Origin: Epiperipatus broadwayi
Lineage: Eukaryota; Onychophora; Udeonychophora; Euonychophora; Peripatidae
Direction of reading: 5' to 3'
Assembly (NCBI GenBank): GCA_028023455.1
Contig: JAQFVV010012499.1
Coordinates: 124,001 to 188,000, forward strand
Length of the DNA: 64,000 bases
Below, piece after piece: positions 46,975 to 57,834 of this stretch; positions within the stretch are counted from its first letter, which is position 1, and every line of letters begins with the position of its first letter. The notes beneath the pieces are model-generated. The model ran no database searches. It was not told the origin of the DNA and saw only the letters and a list, made by a program, of their open reading frames with translations. Both the position numbers and the translations under genes were made by a program.

Positions 46975-49015
46975 GAACAAATAAAATATATTAGAATTTC
47001 TACCTAAGCAAATATATATTTATATATATTCTTGAGACTTATAAGAGCAATTAGTATAATAATAAATGAAAAACATATTTTATAAATTAAATGATGTCTG
47101 CCTCCCTCAAATAATGTCTTTCTAATGTTTTGGAAGTATTGCTGACAGTCAAAAATAAGATTATTCAAGACTAAAGACATCAGTACTATGATTTTTATTT
47201 CATTATTTAAAACAAATTTAGTTAATAAATATTTATTTATTATAAAATTTCAGTTCTTTATGTATATTAATTGATATAACCTTTCTCCATATATATATAT
47301 ATATACTTTTATTTATCAATATTTGATTATATTACCATATATTTTATACAGTTAATTTGAAGTAGATAAAAACAATATAATGAAGATCCACAATGTAAAG
47401 AAAAAAGGAAAATTAGTTTTCATATGCACAGAAAATTTTGAGATGCATTGTTATAAAATTAACACCTGTTTGATCTGCTTTCCAAATGGAAGTTTAAAAG
47501 CTCAACAATTCCTAAAGCAAATTTGATGGAAAATTTAAAAATATTATTTAATATAATAAGTTAATAGAAATAAAACTTATCAGACCAATCTTAAAAGTCA
47601 GCAACATTTTTTTTTCTTCATATTGGTAACTAATCTAAATAATAAAGTGAAAGAAAAAACATATTTTTAGTTCATTTATATAAAAAATTATAATATAATA
47701 TCTATAAATTTGTTTCCACAACATGTTGAGAAAGGATAAAAAAAATTTCCCCAAAAACATGTTATAAAAAAAGAGAGGTCAAATCTTGTAACTATCTAGT
47801 GACCAATCCATTGTTTGGAAAACAAGTTGAGTAAAGTAGACTACTATTGGAGTAGACTGTATTATGTTGACATAGTAACTTGCTTCAGACCTATTTACCC
47901 CTATTTGATGTTTTTCATCAAGTTTTTTCTGATGAATGAACTAAAAAAAATAATATTGCTGTGATCTATACAGAGGAGAAAACTACCATTTAAATTTGTT
48001 TTTCACCATAACTTAAATAGACATATTTTGCTGATTTTTTAAAGTGTTTTTCAATACTCCACTTATAACAGAAATTATGATGACTGTATATACCAGAAGA
48101 CTATATCTATCATATGTGTCTAGGCAACAATAAACACATCAGTAAAAACGCCCAGAAAATGCAATTGGAACTAAAAACAAATCCTGAAATTTTCTATAAA
48201 CTACCCATTTTCTGCTTTAATAATGTGATAAAAGAAATGAAGTGTTGGAAGACCTACTGATACTATATCTTATCTAACATCACCAATGCTACATATTTCC
48301 TTTCTAAAACCATCAGTGCCAAAAAAAGAATAACTTACATCCTGTATAATTTAATGAGGGCATTACAAATATATTAAAAGTTATATATATATATATAAAA
48401 CTATTATTTGGAACTTTTTAAATATTTTGTGTGATAAGATCTTATCATATTTACTAAAAGGCCTTAATTTAAGAATATATTTTACTATTATTATATTTAA
48501 TATTTTGTATATATTCTGGATTAATAAATTGCTATGAGTTGTTTATTTATCCATCTATTTCGTTTTTACTTATCTAATTCAATCCAAACATTCTACTTTT
48601 AACATCCAATATCTTAATAAAACTGAAAAACAAAAACAATTATTTTGGGAAGACTTGTACTTATGTTTTAATTCACCATCATCATCACATCAGTTAATAT
48701 ATATATAATAAATTGTTTTATTTTTAAAATTTTATTTACCATTCAACTTTCATCTAATATAAATATTTATTTGAAATCATAAATTTACTGTTACATATGT
48801 GTATATCTTACTTTCAAACCTCAATAATCATTACAATATGCTTTAATTTTTTTATTAACAAAAAACAAAAACAAAAAAATGCAAAATGTTTGAAAACATG
48901 AAAATAATGTTTTATATATTTTTTAAGAAAACAAGCCTGAAATTAATATATATTTTGCACACACATAATGATTATTAAACCAAATAAGAAATTAGTATAA
49001 TTGATTTAAAATTTA
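46975..49015. other. AT-rich, no gene seen
   Basis: (TA)n at 47290-47305 and 48384-48397. 47860-48360 is slightly more complex, but no family was recognised. Confidence 0.5.
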
Positions 49016-49017
49016 AT

Positions 49018-49720
49018 ATGAATACTGCACTAATAAATTAAATAGAGTTACATTGTTTCAAACATTTCATAGTATTAACAGGCAGTAAATTAAAATATTT
49101 TACAGTTGTTAATAAATAGAATAAAGTTAATGAATGTAAAGTGATTAAAGGAAGATTTTCAAGCTCTCATTCCAAGATGTTTTAGATTGGCCTATATAAG
49201 TAAATTTAGATACAAAGTTAAGACACTCAGTTTTATCTTTTCAAAGTCTCTATCTTGTAATTTGACTTGAGAGTATCTTTTGTATTTAACAAAATGATAT
49301 TGAGATAATAAAACAACATTACAGCCCATGTGCATAGAATGTAATTTCTTTCTGATTAAGACTACATATGAATATAAGCATTAAAAAATTAAATAGTTAC
49401 ATATGTTCTAATATTTCATAATATTAAGAGGCAGTAAATTGAATCATTTCATGATTATTAATAGATAAAATAAAGTTCATGGATGTAAAGTGATTAAAAG
49501 AAAAAACCCCATATTCTCATTCAAATATGCTTTAGATTGGCCTATATAAGTGAATTTAGGTACAAAGATAAGATGGCTGTACTTATCTTTTCAAAATCTC
49601 TATCTTGTGCTTTGTTTTGAGAATATCATTTGTCCTAAACAAAATATCATTGACATATTAAAACAATATATGGCTCAGGTGCATAAGATGTATTTCCCTT
49701 ACAATTAAAAAATATAATTA
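49018..49720. repeat. Tandem pair of 349-bp units
   Basis: Two adjacent diverged copies, for example GGCAGTAAATT at 49081 and 49430, and TTTAGATTGGCCTATATAAG at about 49181 and 49530. Divergence is substantial. It could be two monomers of a satellite or an old duplication. Confidence 0.8.
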
Positions 49721-49724
49721 ATTT

Positions 49725-50615
49725 AGTAAACAAACACCCATGAAGAAATTAAATTAGTGATTACAACAAAAACAATTCCATAATTAACTTGCAGTAATTA
49801 TCTGCAATATATCAATAAAAAATTTTAATCCAAATAATAATCCATATTCATAATGCAAATTCATAAATAATTTTAAATCCCTAATATGGGGAAAAGAATG
49901 TAGCAAAAACCTCCATTTAAAAAAAATCATAAGTAAGATTTGATTGTCCTTATTTGGCAAGAATAAGTCCATTTTATAATAAATTAACCTAGAAAACAAA
50001 GAAATATGTAATTATTTTAAAACTACAAAGTGGAGAAATTTTTTTCCTTAATCAAAAAGAAACACATTGAGTTATGCTATAACATTAGCCCCTGTTCTGA
50101 TTGTTTGCACTTTTGCATGCCATGATAGGACATAGTTACTCTGCTTCCAATTAATGACAAAGGAATGCACACTTGTTCTGCGAGCCATTCTTTTGAAAGG
50201 CTGGTTTGAGCAAATATAAGCATGACTACTTTTGTCATTCAGATGTAAATCACAAAAACAGTTGCTTTCAATAGCTTATATAACAGTGTTTTAATATAGG
50301 TTCATGTATAAAATAAATTATTTTATGTAACAAAAAAACATAAAAAATTTTATTTAAAGAAATTGTAGATAGGTCTTGAATGTCACTATTTCCATGGTGT
50401 TTAACTAAATATGATAACATTTGAATTTGTCACAGAACTTGATAAAAGACTAGGAAACCAGTATTTCTCTGTGTCATAACTGAACAGCTACTCTGTTTGC
50501 TATTATTGAAATTAGATGTGCATCTGGCTCTGTATTATATTCTAATGATTGGATGACTTACACAAGATTAAATACCAGAGGTTTCTAAGGGTATTTTCTA
50601 TTTTGAACATATATT
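49725..50615. other. No gene seen
   Basis: AT-rich to moderate composition. It may hold the decayed left part of the Merlin element, but I could not recognise motifs. Confidence 0.35.
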
Positions 50616-50619
50616 TTTT

Positions 50620-50817
50620 CCATTGGATATTACTTCAGTTTTTTATTTCAAAGCACATGGCACTGTGATATTGTCTGACGAATGGCTAACTTACAAAAAT
50701 TTAAGAGTCAAGAGTGTTCATCATTTAATTAAATCCCAGCCTTTTTTAAACATATTTACACTTTTTGCAAGAACAGAAAATGTTTCATGGAGACTTATTT
50801 TAGATTCATTTTAAAAA
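50620..50817 (+). pseudogene. Merlin (IS1595/IS1016-type) transposase fragment
   Basis: The frame from 50623 contains HGTVILSDEWLTYKNL, matching the G-T-x-I-x-S-D-E-W-x-x-Y box around the second catalytic Asp of Merlin/ISXO2-like DDE transposases. A histidine-rich segment follows and then ARTENVSWRLI, the position of the catalytic Glu (E-x-x-W). The fragment is about 60 residues out of roughly 250-300. The first Asp and the inverted ends were not found. Confidence 0.6.
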
Positions 50818-50819
50818 TA

Positions 50820-51220
50820 TATTACACTACTAAAATAAAAATTCAAATGCATTCATTTAAATACATTGTAGATATACCTTAATTGTCAATATTTTCTTGC
50901 TGCCCCAAACAATGATATTATAATGCTAAAATTATTATTTATGAGAGAATATATTTGCATATTTTTGTTTATAATAAGAGCTCTTTATTTAATAAATGTA
51001 TGCATAACTCTTAGATTTTCAAATATAATAATTAACATATAACTTTATATAATAAAACATTACTATTGACTGAACAATTTTAATGAGGAATGCTGATTTA
51101 AATTCATATGTTACACTAGAACATTTTTTTCATTAGTCAGCTTTTTTCCAATTAGTATTTACAAAACATCAAAAAGAATATTAATTTTTTTTACTTAAAT
51201 ATATCATTTTCATTTTCAAT
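50820..51220. other. AT-rich, no gene seen
   Basis: Nothing recognised. Confidence 0.4.
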
Positions 51221-51224
51221 CATT

Positions 51225-51545
51225 ATTAATTCACAGCTGGATAAAATGTCTCTGCAAGTTTAATCCAGTTTTTCCATTTAGTATTCTTTCTTCTCTAATC
51301 ACACCTACACACTTTTTTATTGTAATCTATCTTATCTTATTATGTTCTCTTTCTTGGTCTTTTACAATATCTTGGGATACAGTTTAAGATTCCAAATGTT
51401 CATATATTATTATCTCTTCTATAAGTATGCCTATCCTAGTTCAATTTTATTTTCTTAATTATTTCACTGATATTAATGATATATGTTTGATCTTTCAACA
51501 AAATAGTTCATTTTTAATATGTTCTTATTATTCCCAATATATATA
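51225..51545 (-). pseudogene. Old RTE copy, 3' part
   Basis: Diverged but clear match to the 3' end of the RTE at 13505-13820, same orientation: GTCTCTGCAAGTTTAATCCA, TTCTCTTTCTTGGTCTTTTA and ATTATTATCTCTTCT against the corresponding blocks. The sequence breaks off near 51545 and resumes at 55545. Frames are destroyed. Confidence 0.8.
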
Positions 51546-53345
51546 TTGAACCACCGACCTTTTTTATCTATAATAACTAACAATGACGAATAGAAAAAAA
51601 ACTAATACTCTACCTTCCTTACTATCCAATCTTTAAAGGTGCTTAGTCCTCAGGTAAAGTGCCAAATATCATTGGCAACAAACTACCAATAACATAAACA
51701 CTCGACTACTGGACAAATACTAACCAAACAAACACTTTATTTATTTTTAAGGTAAACCCTTTAGGCACCAGTTAATTACATTTGTAATCAACATGTTTAT
51801 CTGATTAGCACTAAATCCAGTACCTGAGCCTCTAACTAGCTCAACAGATTGTAACTACCTTTTAAGAAAAATAAAACGCTGCCCTCTCTGATAATCCTAT
51901 CTCAATAATAATGATAATTTACTGAATGAGAAAACATTAACATCTTTAAACAACACATCCTTACTTTTAAAAAATATAGTTTCTCTATTCTTTTAATTTT
52001 AACTTAATTATTTCTTGTTAATAATTAAATCTCTCCATTCCCATCTTATTAAAATATTGTTCAACATAAATGTGTGTATTCAAAATATAAACGTAAATAC
52101 TTAAATGACATTTTAAGTATTTCCTTTTCCTAAAAAAAAACAAAACAATCGTTTTGCTTTATAAGTTAAACACACATACTCTTTTCACTTTAAATAAATA
52201 TTTTAATATATTATATTACTCTTTTCATTTTAAATAAATAATTAAATACATTATATTACCCTTTTCATTTTAAACAAATATTTTAATAAATTATATTAAA
52301 TAGAATATACTTGACATATTAGACTAAGGTACACCCATATGTAATACAATGTCTTTAAATGTAATTAAATACAGAAGCCAATGTCATTTATATTTCCTAA
52401 ATATTATTTTGTAAAGTTTAAAGTTTTATTTATCACAGTTTATTTTTTTATTTTGAAAGGAAGTCAAGAATGAGAGAAGACTAAAATCAAAAGCTACCTA
52501 GGATTTGGAAAATTCGAAATGACGTATCCAGCACAATGTAATTTCTCTAAAAATTATTTTTTACCAGTTAGCACTAACTTCAAGAAAACCTTCCTTGACT
52601 TTGTAATATTATACAACTTTCATGGATTCTTCAGCATCGAAACTTCAGTACTTTATTGCTTTACTTGACCATGATTTAACCACTGAACTACCTGCTGATG
52701 TTGGCAGTGATGTTCCAGTTGATTGTACAAGATGGTAATTTAACACTGTATCATTTCCATAGACATAACAATTTATATAATTGATATATCTGTAACTTCA
52801 AGAAATATTTTTAAATATTTTTAAGATATCCAAAATAAATGGAATGTTGAAAGTTTTTAAAACATCTTAACAATGCAAAATTTTTTGTTATCTCCAGCGT
52901 CTATTGTCTCATGAAATTACTGTCCTTTACTTCACTCTGATTGGGCTTCTATTTTTTCTTCAAAACTTTTACACATACACACACACACACATTTAATTGT
53001 TTTATTATAAAACAAAACAAAATTCTCTTAATTTTTTTTTTTACAAACTAATCAAAATAATATTATATAATTTTATTTTATAAGATTTTCTCTTTCATTC
53101 TTAAAAATAAAAAAAATCTTACCCTCTTTAAAAGCATTTATTATTTATTTTCTTTAACAACCCCCTCCCCCATCTACTCTTTAGTTTTTTAATTTTTCTT
53201 TCAACTTTTAACTTTTATTCCCACTTTATTTTTTTAAAAGATGAAATTTATGAGATATTAATACTTTGAAATAACACTACAATTCAATAACAATGTACTT
53301 TGGTACAATATATATATATATATGTTGATACAAAGATTTACATGG
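51546..53345. other. No gene seen; part of a nested insertion
   Basis: Lies between the two halves of the old RTE copy. Holds three copies of a 40-bp unit (CTTTTCATTT... at 52181, 52221 and 52261). The family of the inserted sequence is unknown. Pyrimidine-rich runs near 53155-53175. Confidence 0.5.
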
Positions 53346-53349
53346 GTTG

Positions 53350-54617
53350 CATATATAAAAGATATATTTTGCAGGTTCATCTGTGTTAAAATATTTTAAA
53401 TACTGACGTTTTGACTTGGTAACACAAGTCAGCAACTGAGTGATAAAAAGTAGAAAGACGGTTGTAGAGGCACTATAATCACTGATTTGAAAAAAAACGT
53501 TAAAGTTCCACCAATAGCAAAAATGTTAAATTAAGAATGTTTTTTAAAAAAATCTTTCCAAATAGGAGGAAGTTTTCTTGTATCATCTCACTTATTGATA
53601 CAATCTGACCTTTTAAGTATGTCAATAATTTAGATGATTTTTTCTTACATTTAAATAATATGCATCCTCATATTAAATTTACAATGGAGACAGAGTCTGA
53701 TGGAAAACTCTCTTTTCTTGATGTTCTAGCCACCAGAATACCAAATAGTTTATCTTTTTCGATTTACAGAAAGGATATACACACAGACAGATATTTACAT
53801 TTCCATTCTCATCATCACCCAACTCAGATCGTTTCTGTAGCCAAAACTCTTTTAAATAGAGCAATTAACCTTTCAGATAAATCACATCTGAAAGAAGAAA
53901 TAAATCATATTAATAGTGTTTTATTAGCAAATAGTTACAATTATAAATTTATTAAAAAAAGCCTTATTTCAAGCCCAAAATGGACAAAATAGGAAACAAA
54001 AAGATGATAAATCAGCTATTAGGATTGGTGTTCCATATGTAAAAGGAACTACAGTGAGTATTGGACATATATTAAAACACTATAATATAAATACAGTGTT
54101 TTCTACTCATCAAAAGATCAGCAATAGAATAACCAAGCCTAAGGATTCAATCCCTCTTGAATCTCATGGTGTTTACCAAATCTCATGTGAAAATTGTAAG
54201 GCTTCTTATATAGGTATGAGTAATTGTCACATCAGTGTTAGGAGAAATGAGCATGCTAATGCAGTTAAACAACATTCATCATCATCAGCACTCTCATGCC
54301 ATACTATGGGTTCAGGTTATAAAATTAGTTTTTCTAGTACCAGGATCATATCCAGGGCCAGATTGTATCAATAAGTGAAATGATACAAGCAAACTTCCTC
54401 CTATTTGGAAATTTTTTTTTAAAAAACATTCCTAATTTAACATTTTTGCTATTGGTGGAACCTTAACGTTTTTTTCAAATAAGTGATTGTAGCGCCTCTA
54501 CAACCATCTTTCTACTTTTTAACACTCAGTGGATGACTTGTGTTACCAAGTTGAAACGTCAGTATTTAAAATATTTTAACACAGATGAAACTGCAAAATA
54601 TGTCTTATATATATATG
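53350..54617 (+). mobile_element. PLE-4: nearly intact 3' half with inverted terminal repeats
   Basis: Inverted arms of about 258 bp (53350-53607 and 54359-54617) enclose the C-terminal half of a PLE protein. The arms share GGAAGTTT, CCACCAATAGCAAAAATG and TAAAATATTTTAA. (TA)n stands at 53308-53322 and 54607-54615. This PLE differs in sequence from PLE-1/2/3 and is closer to GIY-YIG PLEs with an H-G-V-Y-x-I-x-C core. It is truncated just after the RT catalytic region. Confidence 0.88.
53608..54374 (+). pseudogene. PLE-4 RT thumb, linker and GIY-YIG, one frameshift
   Basis: Reading runs YVNNLDDFF, HPHIKFTMETESDGKLSFLD (thumb, FLD box at about 53715), RKDIHTDRYLHFHSHHH, then a stop at 53990. 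A second frame, already open from about 53980, has VPYVKGTTVSIGHILK, then SHGVYQISCENC and SYIGMS (GIY-YIG core, about 54166-54220) and VRRNEH, ending at 54374. One frame change near 53980 is the only lesion in about 255 codons. The stop lies inside the right inverted arm. The YADD part of the RT is absent. Confidence 0.87.
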
Positions 54618-55525
54618 AAAAACAAAAAAACACAAGTTAAAAAACTTGCTAACGCTTGTATTTATGATAACAGATGGTGCTCTACCAAAAACACCATCAA
54701 GCATAGTTTTCTGTTTACATAAACGTCAGAGTGAGCATTCACTATCTCTAACTTTAATTCCACTTTCAGATCATGATTTCAAGCTATTTGCTATCGTCAG
54801 TGAAAGACAGGAATAAGAAACTAGATCTAAACACAAACTCTGAGCATTTATGAAACAGTTTCTATTCAGCTTGCAAGTGTAAATCTTTTAGACGCTTTAA
54901 TGTCTTCAAATTCAGCATAGCAAGCCAGATAGCTACATGGGTCTGATCTCAGTTCAGCAACAGCACATAGTAGAAGCCTCTGCAATATACATCATTGCAA
55001 GAAAGACCTCAAAAGTACATTTATGAAAAACAAAAAAACACAAGTTAAAAAACTTGCTAACACTTGTATTTATGATAACAGATGGCGTTCTACCAAAAAC
55101 GCCATCAAGCATAGTTTTCTGTTTACGTAAACGTCAGAGCGAGCATTCACTTACTCTAACTTTAATTCCACTTTCAGATCATGATTTCAAGCTATTTGCT
55201 ATTGTCAGTGAAAGACAGGAATAAGAAACTAGATCTAAACACAAACTCTGAGCATTTATGAAACAGTTTCTATTTAGCTTGCAAGCGTGAATCTTTTAGA
55301 CATGTTAATGTCTTCAAACTCAGCATAGCAAGCCAGACAGCTACATGGGTCTGATCTCAGTTCAGCATCACCACATAGTAGAAGCCTCTGCAATATACAT
55401 CATTGCAAGAAAGACCTCAAAGGTACATTTATGAAAAACAAAAAAACACAAGTTAAAAAACTTGCTAACGCTTGTATTTATGATAACAGATGGCATTCTA
55501 CCAAAAACACTGTCAAGCATAGTTT
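54615..55525. repeat. 408-bp tandem repeat, about 2.2 units
   Basis: Units start at 54615, 55023 and 55431 with ATGAAAAACAAAAAAACAC; the third is cut at about 55521. Each contains a 9-bp-stem hairpin (GATGGCGTT/AACGCCATC in the second unit) and GGTCTGATCTCAGTTCAGCA, close to the palindrome in the repeat at 10.1-11.1 kb. The first unit begins exactly at the (TA)n end of PLE-4. Confidence 0.93.
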
Positions 55526-55544
55526 GCATTGATCTTTTCATTAA

Positions 55545-55800
55545 TTTCTACATCTCACATATAAAACAAATCTATTAAATATTTCTGGGCAGACACATAA
55601 CCATTTTTCCTTTTAATATTCAATTATTTCTACTGAAAGTATTCCATTCATATTTAATATATGACATATTTAATTTATTATGCTTCCATCTGCATTACTA
55701 TTCTGACCAAAGTATTTCTATATGGTGAGTTTCTTATTTCATAAATATAATTTTTTTCTTCTTCTGAAAAAATGCTCTGAACACTGAACATTATCTGAAA
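55545..55800 (-). pseudogene. Old RTE copy, upstream part
   Basis: Matches 13870-14150 of the RTE: CATAACCATTTTTCCTTTTA, TTATTTCTACTGAAAG, CTTCCATCTGCATTA and GACCAAAGTATTT. Together with 51225-51545 it reconstructs one RTE copy in the same order and orientation, interrupted by about 4 kb, with a few dozen bases lost at the junction. Confidence 0.78.
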
Positions 55801-55804
55801 TTTT

Positions 55805-56300
55805 TTTATAGATATTTTGGCATAAGATATGCATTAACATTTAGCTTTGGGGAAAAGATAAAGATCACAATATATAATGTTGAATGTAATACACACTCTC
55901 ACTTAGCACTTGACAAAGAAGATTGCATTGAATAATTGAGATAGGATAGGTGAATATTAATCAGTCCAATCATACATTGCATAATATTTATTAACATATC
56001 AATTATTATTTAACAAATTAAAGGAATTCATCATTATCAACATTTAACTGATATATATGTAATATCTTCTACTATAATTACTCAAGACAATCTTCTCTAT
56101 AAACAAAGAAATGGGTTCACCTCCTGGACAATGCTATGACATATGAAAAAAAAAGAAACTAAGTAAGAAAATCAGCCACATTCTTACTCTTATTTAGTCA
56201 AATATTAAGTGGAAATATGCATCATTTACTTTACCAGCATTTACTATTTAAAAAATTAATACATTGTACAAACCTAAACCTGTATTTATATATGTAATAT
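55805..56300. other. AT-rich, no gene seen
   Basis: The upstream remainder of the old RTE copy is not recognisable here. Confidence 0.35.
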
Positions 56301-56304
56301 ATGC

Positions 56305-56450
56305 AGAATTCAAACTCAGACTTTCACACGACCACAACTCTCAGTGCCATCTCATATTGCTGACTCACCTGATCACACACATGATTATTATTTATCTTTT
56401 TTAATATGTGTGTGAACAAGTGGGTCAGCAATATGAGGTGGGTATTTAAA
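56305..56450. repeat. Dispersed repeat, copy 3, with inverted partner
   Basis: 56310-56390 resembles the left part of 17296-17640. Immediately after it, 56405-56445 (GTGTGTGAACAAGTGGGTCAGCAATATGAG in two blocks) is an inverted copy of 56350-56390, so the locus is a small foldback. Confidence 0.6.
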
Positions 56451-56459
56451 AGATTGTGT

Positions 56460-57285
56460 TGAACATTATATATATTCATGTGGTGATTTTTTTGTATTAT
56501 ATATTTACTGTTTAAATGTTTGTTACAACGTTTTTAAAAAAAGGATTTTTTTTATTAAATAAAAATAAATCTATTTAATAAAGTTCTTATGATGAATGAT
56601 TGGATTGATTAATATTCACACTTCCTGAATTAGTTATTCAAGTCAATGTTTTTATAAAAAAAATTAATTAAGTAAAAAAATGTAACTGCTTTTTTTATAA
56701 TTGTATTGTCAAATGCTAAGTGGGTAAATCATTAACTATATTTTATGGCATTTATAGAACCTTCTTAGAATTAGAAGCTGCATACTTTTTTTTTAAAAAA
56801 GTCAACCAATCTTTGGACACGTGGTTTGTTTATTCATAACTGATATCATAATCAATCCAACATTAAATGACATACTACAAACTCATATCACAATTTCTAT
56901 TTAAATACTATCACAGCAATGATTTTGATATCGAATGTTGGAAGAAATTTTTAGTGGCGATTTAACTAAAGCTTTTTTTGAAATGTCTTTATGTTAAAAA
57001 TTGTCATAAAATATTATTAAATATTAATATGGTATATCTATGTATATCAAATATAAGACATTATTATTATAATAACATAAAATTATGGAATATTAATGGT
57101 GATAGTAAATAGTTGTAATAACAATTATATAAACACAGAGGAACTTACAGTTGCTTTTATAATCTTTTTCAGTTTTTGGAAAATTTAATGATTGAAAGTA
57201 TTTCTTTGTTATATAATTTATTATTATAAATATTTATTATTGTTGTTAATACATTGTAATTATATATATATATAGAGAGAGAGTA
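56460..57285. other. AT-rich, no gene seen
   Basis: Nothing recognised. (TA)n and (GA)n at 57262-57281. Confidence 0.45.
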
Positions 57286-57290
57286 GTTTT

Positions 57291-57512
57291 TGATTTAAAC
57301 ATTGTGTTTTATTTTTGCTTACTTTCCAACATTTTGATGAAATAGCATGCACCACTGTCAAGGTTAACTGTTCAAAAAAAACTATTATATCTTATACTCA
57401 ATCTAATTATTATTTGTGAACTAAATGTTTTTGTTTGAAAAATTAACCTTCACAATGGTGGATGCTATTTCATGGAAATGTTGGGAAATAAAGAAAAACA
57501 ACACATGGTTTA
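57291..57512. mobile_element. Foldback element related to the one at 44.9 kb
   Basis: Arms of about 80 bp: TTTCCAACATTTTGATGAAA, ATAGCATGCACCA and AAGGTTAA on the left recur inverted on the right (57440-57512). Right-hand flank matches that of the 44.9-kb foldback. (TA)n and (GA)n border the left side. Confidence 0.78.
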
Positions 57513-57585
57513 ACCCAAAAACTACTTTATTTACATCACATAATCATGAAAACAATAAATAGAATATATATAATAATATTATAAT

Positions 57586-57832
57586 TCTATGTCTGTATTT
57601 CTTAAAAGCAATTTACGTAATTATATAATTGAATCTTTATAAATACAGTAATCAGATATATTTTAAAAATTTTATTCACTTAGGTTAAGATCACAGAAAT
57701 GTTGGAAGATTAGCCTTTCATAGTGTTAGTTGACAAAGACTATGAGGATAGTCGAAAGTGCTCTTAAAGTGGATAAAATTTTTAAAATATATTTAATTAC
57801 TGTATTTATAAATATTCAATTATATATATGTG
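57586..57832. mobile_element. PLE-3-type 3' ends, inverted pair
   Basis: 57588-57684 is the inverse of the PLE-3 terminus (CTATGTCTGTATTT... to CACTTAGG). 57684-57832 is the same 3' UTR in direct orientation, from the counterpart of PLE-3 37905 to 38020. No coding part is left, so the locus is a solo inverted terminus. (TA)n lies at both edges (57562-57572 and 57820-57830). Confidence 0.75.
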
Positions 57833-57834
57833 TG

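Noticed and set aside
54527-54563. Full hammerhead ribozyme in the PLE-4 arm
   Set aside because: Only a GATGA-like box, a stem and GAAAC are present; the essential first C of the CTGANGA box is missing in both arms and no stem III is seen, so only a hammerhead-like module is claimed.
54615-55525. CRISPR-like or other array
   Set aside because: The 408-bp units are adjacent without spacers; it is a tandem satellite.
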